Of a stretch of 64,000 nucleotides of DNA, positions 10,301-29,576 are shown in pieces. The notes under the pieces are model-generated. The model had not been told where the DNA came from. It searched no databases and saw nothing but the letters and a program-made list of their open reading frames with translations. Within the stretch, counting starts at the first letter, position 1. Each line of letters starts with the position of its first letter. The stretch covers positions 14,848,332 through 14,912,331 of the forward strand of contig OZ025210.1 in the NCBI GenBank assembly GCA_964019055.1. The letters run 5' to 3'. Origin of the DNA: Anthopleura xanthogrammica. Lineage: Eukaryota > Cnidaria > Anthozoa > Actiniaria > Actiniidae. Both the position numbers and the translations under genes were made by a program.

Positions 10301-12496
10301 TTGTCTTGTCTTGTCTTGTCTTGTCTTGTCTTGTCTTGTCTTGTCTTGTCTTGTCTTGTCTTGTCTTGTCTTGTCTTGTCTTGTCTTGTCTTGTCTTGTC
10401 TTGTCTTGTCTTGTCTTGTCTTGTCTTGTCTTGTCTTGTCTTGTCTTGTCTTGTCTATATATTGTTTATTGGTTGTCCATAGGTAATCCTCAATTTACTC
10501 GAAAGCCTCAAAGTGTTTACCATGTGTCCAGTGGAAGTACAGCAAGACTTGTGTGGGATCACTATGTTAAGAATAGAATTGCCCATTACCTGGCATATAC
10601 AATGAGGTGGTCGTTACACGACAGAAATGGAGGCACAGTAGCAATTGGTGTTTTCACTGGATCAAAGTTTGTTACTTCAAAGGACTGCCCCGCAAGACTG
10701 CGAGGTCGAGTCAGCAAAGAGTCCACTGCTACTCTGGTCATCTCGAATGTCACCACTGCTGATAGTGGGATATATTCATTTCATCTGCGTTGGCGTTCAA
10801 TAGATGAATCGAACGTAAAAAGCTTAGCCCGACTCATCGTAACAAGTAAGTTTCTGACATATTGTCATGGTCATCTCATTTTTATAGTAAAACACCAATA
10901 AGATGTCAATGAGAGTTCTCGAAGTGATCAGTTTTTAATTTATTGATCACGGTGTAGTCAATTATAGTGTATTCTTGTTTTGTTATGCTTGAAACCCATA
11001 TACGTTTAAAAGCTGTCAATCAATGCACCATTTCAAATAGCCATTGTTTCGAATTAATGCAATTAACAACAGATAAACATAAAAAGACTCCTGACGTAAT
11101 TGTTTTTAGCATATGGCATGGAAAAAAACCTTTATAACTTCAACAACTATCACTCAAACTATATGATTTTTTTCGCCAGTGAACAGCTCACCTCATGTAG
11201 AATATATACTGAAAATATTGTCAGATGTGTCATAGGCACTTTAAGTTTCAGTGTTTAGTTTATAACAGAAGTTATTATCTTTATGTTAGTTTTGTTCGTT
11301 CGTTCGTTTTTTTTTTTTTTTTTTTTCGTTTTTTTGTTTGCTTGTTTTTTTTTTTTTTTTTAGGGAGCTCCGCTAATAAAGAAGAGTTGCACAAACACCC
11401 AGGATATAGGGAACTAACTATACAATGGTTGTCTGTCGTCCAACTGTCACGCCATGAATGCTTTTTTGTGGTCATCTGAATAGAGCGATCAAGTCGTGCA
11501 GATCAATCGTTTGTTTTCAGGCGACTGAAAAATGTACCTTCAGAAGGAATATGGTGAATAAATTTGTTCTCTTCACAGATAAACCAGAGATTGATGTAGT
11601 TCAGTCTAACAATACAGTGTCTTCATATAAAGGAGGTACAATCAGGTTATACTGTCTGGCACGAGGCGTGCCCTCTCCACTGTTCACGTGGTATGATCCC
11701 CGTAATCAATCAATAGCTGCAGGATCACGTAATGTTACTGGTGGCAGTCTATTAACCATCAACCCAGACAGCTATGGGTTGTACAGATGTAAAGCAGAAA
11801 ATATACTTGGTTATGATGAACACTTCATCAATGTCACTCAAACAGGTTTGGAAAATAGCTATTTAGTGCGTTCGTCCTTTAAATCTATTTGGATTTGCAC
11901 ATTGATTTTTTAAAAATATTATATTATATTTTTTATTGTTTTATCTATTTGTTTAAGTGTTTATATTATTTTGATTATAATATGAGCAAATAAAAAGCCA
12001 CAAAGCGTTTTTCGGAGAGGGTGAGATGGGGCGAAGCTTTAGCTTAAGTCAAAATTAAGTAATGTTTTTAAAACAGTGCAAGCATATATCGAGTCTGTAT
12101 GGAAATTGCATAATAATAATCTATTAACTCATGGGGCTCACATTATAATTCAAATGCACGAAATGTCTTATGTCTTTTTCAATTTTAAGGACCTGAACCG
12201 AGCTCAACGAACAGAGCAAGAAAAACCAATGACCACCTAATGTTAATGATTATTGTACTGGTGATGTGGCACTTCTTAATTCAGGTAACGATTGCACTAG
12301 CATTAACAATAATATATAAAAAACGTTTAATATTTAGAACTTAATTTCTTCTGATTTCATGTGACACTATTATTTGAACACGAGCATTTTTGACCTTGTG
12401 CCTGGCTCGAGACCTTGAGAGTTAAGGCCACATCGCTTTATAGGTTAAACTATTTTATCTTTCTTCTTTATTTCACAGTCTGCATTCGATTCCTAG
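4287..12496 (+). CDS. Gene B: GPI-type Ig receptor, two V-like and one I-set domain
   Basis: Seven exons (4287-4377, 5829-6197, 9174-9236, 10483-10845, 11579-11845, 12190-12284, 12479-12496) join into one 421-residue frame. Order: signal peptide 1-30, V-like V1 about 31-153, Thr/Ser stalk 154-174, V-like V2 175-295, I-set 296-384, C-terminal tail 385-421. The tail has a hydrophobic run (LMLMIIVLVMWHFLIQ) and stops five residues later (SAFDS) with no cytoplasmic domain, which fits a GPI-anchor signal; an unusually short TM anchor is the alternative. V1 has no cysteine and V2 has one, so the canonical Ig disulfide is absent from both. It lies between tailed genes A and C. Inferred role: surface recognition protein without its own signalling tail. 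Confidence 0.75.
4378..5828. other. Intron 1 of gene B
   Basis: 1.45 kb, AT-rich. It is collinear with the start of gene E intron 1 (29577-31020) and lacks the transposons that enlarged the E copy, so it gives the pre-insertion sequence for them. No gene seen. Confidence 0.7.
5829..6197 (+). CDS. Gene B exon 2: V-like domain V1
   Basis: 369 nt, phase 1 to 1. It reads as a V-type Ig fold: a W in VSWGIRKG (C strand) and NDTNEYIASI in the F-strand position, but with no cysteine anywhere. The homologue in E (35876-36244) differs at about 26 of 124 residues. Confidence 0.85.
6198..9173. other. Intron 2 of gene B (3 kb)
   Basis: AT-rich. It holds a short MITE (8036-8170) and a (TG)n tract (about 8570-8594). 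No coding exon could be supported. Confidence 0.6.
8036..8170. mobile_element. Short palindromic MITE, about 135 bp
   Basis: Inverted arms of about 45 nt: TAGACCCCTTCCACGTGACG followed by AGCTCAATTTGGAGGAC at the left; the reverse complement GTCTTCCAAATTGAGCT followed by GCAAGGGGTCTATA at the right. Relatives lie at about 2570-2650, 25463-25592, 38385-38521 and 38893-39036. Confidence 0.75.
9174..9236 (+). CDS. Gene B exon 3: Thr/Ser-rich stalk
   Basis: 63 nt, phase 1 to 1: KPTTGTSASTDTTAVSPSMT, a mucin-like hinge likely to be O-glycosylated. The E copy is at 36864-36926. Confidence 0.8.
9237..10482. other. Intron 3 of gene B
   Basis: Contains a dispersed sequence (about 9540-10090) whose NNSPHVESI-like part recurs at about 11180 and 37950 with stops, plus the (TTGTC)n array. 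No gene. Confidence 0.6.
10237..10456 (+). repeat. (TTGTC)n pentanucleotide array
   Basis: About 44 near-perfect copies, ending about 25 bp before the V2 splice acceptor. The equivalent place in gene E (about 37115-37160) has only a few interrupted copies. Confidence 0.97.
10483..10845 (+). CDS. Gene B exon 4: V-like domain V2
   Basis: 363 nt, phase 1 to 1. Motifs: ARLVWDHYV (Trp where the B-strand Cys is expected), MRWSL (core Trp), KDCPARL, STATLVISNV and ADSGIYSFHL (Phe where the F-strand Cys is expected). There is one cysteine in total. The E copy differs by about nine bases. Confidence 0.88.
11579..11845 (+). CDS. Gene B exon 5: I-set1 Ig domain
   Basis: 267 nt, phase 1 to 1, with canonical LYCLARG, FTWYD and YRCKAEN. 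Nearly identical to the exons at 312, 23069 and 57180. Confidence 0.9.
12190..12284 (+). CDS. Gene B exon 6: hydrophobic GPI-like tail
   Basis: 95 nt, phase 1 in and phase 0 out: GPEPSSTNRARKTNDHLMLM followed by IIVLVMWHFLIQ. Small Ser/Asn residues precede the hydrophobic run, as in GPI signals. The E homologue starts at 41002. Confidence 0.65.
12479..12496 (+). CDS. Gene B exon 7: final codons SAFDS and stop
   Basis: After the acceptor at 12477-12478 the phase-0 frame gives SAFDS then TAG. Longer frames here exist only if splicing is ignored. Confidence 0.55.
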   Translation, partial: SAFDS

Positions 12497-12869
12497 GATC
12501 AGCATATCCAAAGAAAAGACGAAGAGAGTTTTGTGCGGTTTTTATCCGTGTATTTTTAAAAGCATTTTTTAATTTGCATTATCTAATTTGCCATGTTATT
12601 GTTAATTGAATCAAAATATTTTGTACATAAAATTATAATACCTGTAATATAATTCCTTAACACATATTTAAAATGGAGAGGTTTGCACGAAAAGGGGTGG
12701 AGTAGGGAATTGGAATTTGAGATTTGACAAAGAGTGAATAAGAGCATAGAAATATTGTATTGGGAATGTGAAAATGAAATTTATAAATGCTTCGCTGTAT
12801 AAAAACATGACTTGTGTATAAGATCGCAGGAAAGCTTTTACTGAATTAAATCGGAATAAATGAAACTAT

Positions 12870-13395
12870 GTATTTTCCTTCAAATTCAAAGCATTATTTC
12901 TTGTCGCTTTAAAACAGTATGTTATCCAAGGCAGTAGTAAGCATTATCTCGCCCCATGTAAGGGAGTCCGGAATTATGCTGGATTCCAGATACCATGGAA
13001 TGGATTCCAGATCCTAAGGGCTGGATTCCGGATTCCATGCTCCGGTGTCGGGATTCCAAAAAATTTAATACATTTAGAGATAAGGGACGGACCCTCAGAG
13101 AAATGATTGATTTTGAAGAAACAAAATAAATTGTGAGTATTTTTGAAGCAAGCAATTTATCGAGGGGGATCAGTGCCTCTTTGATACGAAAGTGGTCTTT
13201 TTATTGACCAAATGATTCAGAGTCAGCAATTGGCTTTGAACTCATTTTTGCCTCATTTTTCAATAAAGAAAACGAATTACTCACAAGAAAACATGTCTAA
13301 ACGATTGCTTAGTCCTATTCATGGATGCAGTCTCATGCTCACGACATAAGATCCCATCACAAGTAAAGCGATGCTTGTTGTAACACGTAAGAAGC
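12870..13395 (+). pseudogene. Decayed signal-peptide and V3-type exon relic
   Basis: About 12885-12932 resembles the gene F signal exon (CATTATTTCTTGTCGCTTTAAA), and about 13188-13395 resembles the V3 exon of gene F (GTGGTCTTTTTATTGACC, AAAACATGTCTAAACGATTG, TCACAAGTAAAGCGATG). Frames are broken by indels and a middle part is missing. It is the remains of an extra F-type gene. Confidence 0.65.
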
Positions 13396-13455
13396 TTACT
13401 CTTTAATTATCATATTTTTTTAAATTATAAGTTCGCAAGGCACAGGACAGAGGTC

Positions 13456-13531
13456 ATGAATCTACCACGCACGACTATTGTTATTTTTTGCACGTTGTTT
13501 ATCCATGTCTATTTTTTTAGCTGGATTCAAG
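13456..13531 (+). CDS. Orphan signal-peptide exon
   Basis: ATG followed by 25 codons (MNLPRTTIVIFCTLFIHVYF, then FSWIQ) ending in phase 1 at GT, exactly the format of the other first exons. No V-like exon follows before the next signal exon at 14811. It may be the remains of a lost gene or an alternative first exon of gene C. Confidence 0.5.
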
Positions 13532-13610
13532 GTATCCAATTCATTCCATATATATTACGTCATACTTCTGTCTACAATATTCATACTTCAAAGTACAAAG
13601 TACAAATTAA

Positions 13611-13677
13611 GAAAGAAAGTAAAAAAAAAGAAAGAAAGAAAGTAGAAAAAAGAAACAAAAAAAGGAAGAAAGAAAGC

Positions 13678-13716
<39 letters not shown>

Positions 13717-13890
13717 ATAAAAGTAAAAACGTAGAAAGATAAAATAGAGAAAGAAAAAATAAAAGAAAATAAGAAAAAAAAAAAGAAAATAAGAAAAAAG
13801 AAAGAAAAGAAAATAAGAAAAAAAAAAGAAAATAAGAAAAAAAAAAGAAAAGAAAAGGAAAAAGAAGGAAAGAAACAAAGAAAGAAAGGA
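13611..13890 (+). repeat. (GAAA)n-rich purine tract
   Basis: Imperfect GAAA/AAAG repeat of about 280 bp with a strong strand bias in purines. The frames crossing it are artefacts. Confidence 0.9.
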
Positions 13891-13899
13891 AAATATAGC

Positions 13900-14810
13900 T
13901 AAGGAATAAATTGAGCTATTCAAGTATCTGCCAGAATATAACAAAACATATAAACAGGGAATTCTACCTATGATAGGTTAAACAAATGTTGGCTTCATTT
14001 GCATGTAAACAAATGAGATTTTGTTACAGTCTAAGACAAATTGCTAGCATTAAAGTAACGGTTTCTCATCTTTCCTGTGATATTTGGAGATGCAAGTTCA
14101 TTGTCTTCGAGAGGCATCAAAAAGCTTTGCGTCGTCCATAAAAAGTCCCCTTCCCATCACAATGATATGCTAAACAATATGGGGATTTCCCCATAAAGAC
14201 GCTTTCGAAACCCTTGTAATACGTTTAAGATATTCAATAGCAAATATTGGTGAATATGAGGCTAAGATTATTCATTCTAACTAACAATAAAACATAGAAG
14301 TGTTGATGACCCTTACAGCAGTTACCAATTGTAACATTTCCGAATAAAATCGAGTTTTTTTTTTCAGGAAAAATGCACCATATTAAAGTCAAGGGTCGAT
14401 ACCATCACCACAAAGCCACTGGAATAAGCCACAATCATGCTTAATTACGCCATGGCACTCAATTCGTTATTTAATTTAATAAATAAATTAAGGCAACTAC
14501 AGTGAAATAAATAACTAAATAAATAACTATGATTAACTATGGTTATCATTATTAACTTGATATTAAAAAGTGACCTTACCTATTTTCTTATTCTGATAAT
14601 GGTACCATGATCCAGTGCTCCCTTGACTGTAATATGATTTAGTTGGTCTTGTTCCACTATAATGGAAGGCGAACTAACGGTTTCATTGCTATGCAGTTTC
14701 GAGAAAAATCCCACACATATACATAAACCACTGAACCATGAAAGTGAAACACCATACCTATTCAAATATTATATAATCTTGATCCGTTGATGCTTTGGTC
14801 TATTAGAACA
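13900..14810. other. Intergenic DNA upstream of gene C
   Basis: AT-rich, no gene seen. The last 100 bp resemble the region upstream of gene D (about 21640-21759), so they may contain the shared promoter or 5' UTR (inference). Confidence 0.4.
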
Positions 14811-19462
<4,652 letters not shown>

Positions 19463-19578
19463 AGTAGTTATTTGAAAGTTATTTTGAATATTCTGATGGA
19501 AGTTTCAGCACAATAGAACAGTTACAAAAAAAAAAAAAAAAAAAAAAAAGAAAGAAAAAAGGAAATTATTGTTATTAA

Positions 19579-19584
19579 AATAAA
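19579..19584 (+). other. Candidate poly(A) signal of gene C
   Basis: AATAAA about 117 bp after the stop; other A-rich candidates lie nearby. Confidence 0.4.
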
Positions 19585-20078
19585 ACAATTGTGCAAAAAT
19601 AAAAATGAAGCATATACATATTTTATAAATTCAAATAAAACATGGGATCAGATAATTCTTGTTATACTTGAATCACTGAGTGGAAAAAAATGGTAATTGA
19701 TTGTATCTCATCAAGAGCGAATATAGTCATTTTTCTGATACTTAACCTGAATGTGTAAAAGTAAAATAGACATAAAAGAAAACAATGGAATTAGGGTCTA
19801 CTAAAGTGTACTAGTCTTATTATTTCACAGGTTTAGTGGTTTAACTCTAAATGAACCTAATGTATAGGTATCATTAAAAAGTATGTTTTTTCTCCTTGAA
19901 TGAAAAGGCTAAATGGTACACATAGTTATTGCGCGTGCGCTGTTCATAGTTGCAAATCCTCTTCGGAATACAATGCTTAACCACAAAGAGCTTCCCCTTC
20001 AAGATCTTGTAGTATTAGACACTTTCGAAAGGAATATTTTTGTGTGATACTTTTATGGTATCCAATGGCATATCATAG

Positions 20079-20428
20079 TGAACACAACCCACGAGTCATC
20101 AGATCTCATACCACCGAATATTGATATTGAAGAAGTATCGAGAGACTCTGGACCCACCTTATTGGACGAGAGGAAACCAAAAGAAAACCCTGCAGAGCAG
20201 CACTTTCTATCAGAAACTGAGCATATTTATCAACAGTTAAACGATGAGGTGTCATTGTTGAGAGAGCACGAGTATCAGTCGCTGCAAATGGAGAAAGACG
20301 ATATAAGGCAGACATCTAACCTTTCTTCTGTGACTGTACAAAAACATGCTACATCAAATGTTGGTCTCAAGCAGCAAGGATCAGAATATCAACCACTACA
20401 TCTGTATTCAAACATAGGAGAAAAGTAG
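20079..20428 (+). CDS. Second copy of the gene C tail exon (possible alternative last exon)
   Basis: 350 nt, more than 90% like the terminal exon of gene C, ending GSEYQPLHLYSNIGEK and TAG. It is part of a tandem duplication of about 970 bp (about 19108-20077 and 20078-21060). The acceptor TATCATAG is followed by a phase-1 frame: it would join in frame to the TM exon (18573) but meets TGA if joined to exon 9 (phase 0). It is either a silent duplicate or an alternative 3' exon giving the same tyrosine motifs with a shorter linker. Confidence 0.55.
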
Positions 20429-20556
20429 ATATTTGAAAGTTATTTTGAATATTGTGATGGAAGCTTCAGCACGAAAATAATAGAACAGTTACAAAAAAAA
20501 AAAATGAAATTCTTGATATTAAAATAAAACAAATGTGCAAAAATAAAAAAATAAGC

Positions 20557-20561
<5 letters not shown>

Positions 20562-20600
<39 letters not shown>
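20562..20600 (+). repeat. (AT)n microsatellite
   Basis: About 19 AT copies in the 3' flank of the duplicated tail exon; the first copy (about 19610) lacks it. Confidence 0.9.
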
Positions 20601-20604
<4 letters not shown>

Positions 20605-21060
20605 ATAAAATATGGGATCATATAATTCTTGTTATACTTGAATCACTTGGAAAAAATGGTAATTGATCTCAACAGCGGATATAGTCATTTTTCTGATATT
20701 TAACCTGTGAAATAAATTGAAACAAATGTAGTGAATCCGAAAGTGTAAAAGAAAAATAGACATAAAAGAAAACAATGGAATTAGGGTCTACTATTATTTC
20801 GCAGGTTTAGTGATTTAACTCTAAGGGGACCTAATGTATAGGCATCATTAAAAAAAAAACGTGCGAAGTTCCTTGAATGAAAAAGCTAAATGTCACACAT
20901 AGTTATTGCGCGTGCGCTGTTCATAGTTACGAATCCTCTTCGTAACACAATGCTTAACCACAAAGAGCTTCCTCTTCAAGATCTTGTAGTATTAGACACT
21001 TTCGAAAGGAATATTTTTGTGTGATACTTTTATGGTATCCCATGGAATATTATAGTGAAC

Positions 21061-21759
21061 GCAGTTTTCGACTTGTTTTCGACTTCCAACAAACAATGGA
21101 CATTTTAAATAGCACAGTGAAACCGCTGATAATTAACGTTAACATGTCTGAAAGTGTTAGTTTTCTTCAGTAATGCTGCCTCGTAATAATATCAATATGA
21201 GTTGTTACATCTCAAATCCACACGTTTACATTTACGTCTTTATAATAAGTCAATTGGAAAAGATTGATATCATTTGTTACTACAATGACAATGTTGAGAG
21301 TATTGAGAAAAAGAATACGCTGTTTCAATAGATTGAAGAAAAAAGATTGTAGGAAGCAAAAGAACATGAAAACAAAATACAAACCAAAACAAAAAACGTA
21401 AACAAGGTCTAACAAGGGACGAAACTAGTTGCTTAAAATTAGTTTAATTTGTGCGTAAAAATAATTTTATAAAAGTTAAGAACCGTCTAACAGTGTAAAC
21501 AAAACGAAATAATGAATAAGGTTAAAACTTTTTGTTTTCCAAAAATAATCCTAGTTCCAAGCTCCCTCCAGCATAAAAAATACATTTCGAATATTTTAAG
21601 TAGTGTTGAAAGTTCCACAATAACCAAACAAACCGTCAATGCGATGTTGTTTCGAGAAGAATACCACACACATCAAACACAGAACCACGAAAGTGAAATA
21701 CGATACACATTTTGATATTATATCATTTTGATCCGTCAATGCTTTAATCTATTAGAACA
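21061..21759. other. Spacer between C and D
   Basis: No gene seen. The last 100 bp match the gene C upstream region, including GATCCGTCAATGCTTTAATC before the ATG, and probably hold the promoter or 5' UTR (inference). Confidence 0.45.
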
Positions 21760-25984
<4,225 letters not shown>

Positions 25985-26034
25985 GAAACAAGACGATTTA
26001 ACTGATCATGATATAATGGAAGGCAACCAGACAA

Positions 26035-26040
26035 AATAAA
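26035..26040 (+). other. Poly(A) signal of gene D
   Basis: AATAAA 51 bp after the stop, conserved in position in genes A and F. Confidence 0.6.
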
Positions 26041-26087
26041 ACTCATTTTAATAACGAGAGTATTAAAAAAATGTACATAAAAATTCA

Positions 26088-26641
26088 TATCAAAAATTCA
26101 AAGCCAGAGCTCACAACTGTACAGAATTTTCTTCGCCGCTGCTACAAGCGTAATTACATTTCATATATTATAGACATACATGAGCTGAGCTAGTAGAGAA
26201 ATCTGACCGCGCTATTTTTCACAAAGCAAGTAAAGCAAGCCATCCTTTACATGAGCTGCTGCCTACCATGAAGGAGTCGTCTTTTAGACTGAGGAAAACT
26301 AGTAGCCTTTTACCTAGAATAAATACAGAGCGTTTTAAAGAATCTTTTATTAATAGGCTGCATTTTAAATATAATTTATGTATTAATTAACTATTATTAT
26401 AATTTTTTTATTATTATTTTTTATTTAGACACATATATTCTTCAGTTTGCCCCAAGAGCGAATGCTCATCGAGGAGGCTCACTGACTATTTTACAAATAA
26501 AAGTTAATTAATCGTGCAACTGAATATGGGACATAATACGATAATACGATATTATTTAAATGTTATAGATATATTATCTTATAATATTTATATTTTTTGT
26601 AAACTGATTGGTATGTATTTTTACTAATTGTTAAATAAAGA

Positions 26642-26696
<55 letters not shown>

Positions 26697-26699
26697 ACT
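26088..26699 (+). mobile_element. 5'-truncated LINE, 3' end with (ATT)n tail
   Basis: Interrupts the gene D 3' flank relative to A and F; ATTCATA occurs at both edges and is a likely target-site duplication. A frame in the first half (LHELLPTMKESSFRLRKTS, then TERFKESFINRLHF) is typical of the C-terminal end of LINE reverse-transcriptase ORFs. It ends in (ATT)n at 26643-26693. Confidence 0.7.
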
Positions 26700-26765
26700 A
26701 TTATTCATAATTGTTTGCTTATTCCTCAGGCGATTTACATAATTGTGTCATTAAAAATATACATT

Positions 26766-27579
26766 CTAGGTAAAGTATTTGCGATCAGGCCTGCATGCAA
26801 TCCCTCCAAAGTTGTTAGCCTTTTGTTAGCCTTTAGCCCGTGCATTTTTAGAATGCGTCATTGTGCGAGAATATAAACAAACCGAAGGGAAACCCAACAA
26901 CTCTAGTTCGCTTCTTCAGTAAATTTAAAAGAATTTAAAAGAAGACAAGTGTTGAAAAGTTTGCAGCTACTGAAACATTCGCATTATGTATTTCTACAGG
27001 TATCAAGATATTCGCAAGCTTTCTATTTCTAGAATTAAAGTGATAACTGTTAAAAAATACTGTTTGAATATGTTAATTCATGGAACATGTTATAAAGCGG
27101 CCGGTCAGAATAAGGCATACCGTATAATATTCACAGAATAAAAGCTTAGCATATATACGAACATGTAACTAGTATTAGAATTTAGGTAAGTTCCCTTCAA
27201 ATGTAAAGGGAGTTCGCGGCGTCGAATACGACTCTCCACAATTCAGTTTTTATTATTGAGTATTATGAGAATTCATGTCAGCTGAATTATTTGTCAGCAA
27301 CTCAAACTTACTCGATTAGAGCAGCACAACTCGCGTCGCTAGAACTCTTAGAGGAATCCAAAGCCTCTCAAAATGATTTAACATGGCTAATATTGAGATG
27401 CTACGGCTAAAACTTCGTTTTAGTTTTTCTATAAACTTCGTGTTCACGAGCTTCTTTGACAAAGTAAAACCCGCATCCAATTATCAAATCAAGGGAGGGG
27501 AGCCTGAGCATTTTCTCGAAGCTCGTTCTAGCTCTCCAATTTGAAAGAAAAAATAATTGTATTGATCATAACTTTTTAG
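26766..27579. other. Inserted DNA in the D-E spacer, no gene seen
   Basis: The spacer present in A-B and F-G breaks after TTAAAAATATACATT and resumes near 28858, so about 2.1 kb was inserted here. This first part shows no recognisable gene; the second part is a LINE. Confidence 0.5.
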
Positions 27580-28695
27580 TATTTTAGAAACAGTGGATCC
27601 TGCGTTTATAATGAGAGAAATTTGAATTCTAGTTCCAAGGAGCTTGTCTTACTTGATGACTGGTTCAAGGCCAACAAGCTAACAGTTAACTTAGCAAAAA
27701 CAAAGTATATCATCTTTGGTTCTCGTCAAAAACTTAAAAATGTTGCGGGTAACAGTGTTGAAGATTTGATTAGTCTTAAAAACAGCCATTTTTACTGGTA
27801 AAGTCAGTAGCACAAAATTTTTAGGTGTTCTATTAGACGAACACTTGTCGTGGGATTCACATATCACATATATCTCAAGGAAGATTGCCAAATCAGTTGG
27901 AATCTTATATAAATTTAGAGAGTACCTTAATCTTGATATTATGAAAAGTTTGTACTATAGTTTTATATATTCGCATTTATCATACGGTGCGCTCATATGG
28001 GGAAGTAATTATAAAACAAAGGTATTACCTCTTCATATTCTTCAAAAACGAGCCCTTCGTATAATTACCTTCTCACGCGCAAGAACTCCTAGTAGACCAC
28101 TCTTTCAAAAATTAGAGATTCTAAACATCTTTGAGATAGTCAAGTTTCAGCTTTGTGAAATTGCATATAAACATGTCAATCAACAATTGCTTGAAATTTT
28201 CCAGTATTATTTTAAGGAAGTACAGTTGTCTCACAATTATAATACCCGTTCTGCATCGAATAGACATCTTTCTCTGCCCCGTGTAAACCTAAATTACGGT
28301 AAATTTAGCGTGAAATATGCAAGTGCAGTAAGCTGGAACGATGTACCCATCGGTATTAAAACGAGCTCATCTCATCGGATGTTTAAAACAAACTATAAAA
28401 ACTTCTTATTATCTCGATAGTATTTTCGTCATCATTATTTTTGTATAGCATATTATTTATAAGCAATTCCCTTCAAACATATTGTATCTAAGAACTGTTC
28501 TTAACTTATTTATGCATTGTAATTTCACCTCTTTCGTCCCACTTTAAATTGAATTACATCTACCTATGAATAGGGTGCAGAAAATTTCATTAACCCCCTC
28601 GGGTTGTATTTCTGCGCTCTACCACGATTCTTTGTCTGTATTTATTAATATCTATAACTGTAAATATGTGGAAAAAATAAACCTTGAACCTTGAA
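27580..28695 (+). mobile_element. 5'-truncated LINE with RT C-terminal region
   Basis: Frames: LLDDWFKANKLTVNLAKTKY, a break near 27800, then 27845-28420 (191 codons; HITYISRKIAKSVG, LSYGALIWGS, LQKRALRIIT, YNTRSASNRHL, VSWNDVPIGIK). This is the thumb and C-terminal part of Jockey/CR1-like non-LTR reverse transcriptases. The catalytic domain is missing and the 3' end is ATAAACCTTGAACCTTGAA. Confidence 0.8.
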
Positions 28696-28857
28696 ACCTT
28701 GAATTTTGTTTATACCGAAAAACATTTGCCGTATCCTACCCTACTAAGGCAGTCATTGGTGCGCAATTTTTTCCCGTCATGGGTTATGCTAACAACTTGA
28801 GCTTGTTAGCTTCGCGCTGATTGGCTAGTTACATTTTCTTGTATCAGCTAGTTAGTA

Positions 28858-29485
28858 CTAAAATATACTTTGTATTTGTATTTTGTTTTAACCTCGCGTT
28901 ATGATTGGCTGTAACCAGTAAAACCACAAGTACAATAAACCTCATGGTTAAGGTTATGGGTCAAAAACGTGTTCAGCAAAATAATTGATGCTATCAACTG
29001 TGAGCAAACGTTTTGTTCATGTTTTCAAAATTCTTGATTAAAAAACTCGTAAACTACTCAGAGCTTTGGAGGATAGAACCCTTTCACGTGACATTAAAGC
29101 GAGCACTGAATTGTATTGGTAAGCTATACTCCCTTTACCCGTGGATAAAATGATTATTAAATCATTAAGCCAAAGACGGGGGGAGTGGGGTTGGAGGGGG
29201 GGGGGGGGGTTAGGTAGTGATGTTTAGGTTAAACTACGATATAAATGCTAACGATAACGAAGTGTAGATAGAAAATAAATCAATAGTTTTGTATATATCC
29301 TTATGGTTATCATGGTCAGCCCATTCTTGATCACTTTCTAATTATCGTCGCTATTTCATTTTAATCTATAAAATGTTTGTTTCGAAACTAAAATATATTA
29401 CCCCCCCACCCTTCTCGGGCTTCCTTCAGCAGCACCACCCCCATGCATCCTTGGCACGGCCAAATCCTTTTCGTTTCATTAAAAG
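28858..29485. repeat. D-E spacer, copy of the A-B spacer
   Basis: Collinear with about 3690-4286 and 61860-62425, including a G-run at about 29196-29210. It leads into the gene E signal exon. No gene inside. Confidence 0.7.
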
Positions 29486-29576
29486 ATGGTAAAGAAGTTC
29501 CAGATGATTATGTTCTTCAGAATTCAGTCAGACCTTTTCTTTTTGTTCCTTTCAACCTTTTTCGAAATGCCACAAG
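29486..29576 (+). CDS. Gene E exon 1: signal peptide
   Basis: 91 nt: MVKKFQMIMFFRIQSDLF, then a hydrophobic FLFLSTFF core, phase 1 out. Confidence 0.85.

Noticed and set aside
10229..10486. Frames reading LSCLV repeats, one running on into V2
   Set aside because: A pentanucleotide repeat is open in several frames by chance. V2 has its own acceptor at 10481-10482, matching gene E.
13588..13944. Phe/Leu/Ser-rich minus-strand frame
   Set aside because: Reverse reading of the GAAA purine tract.
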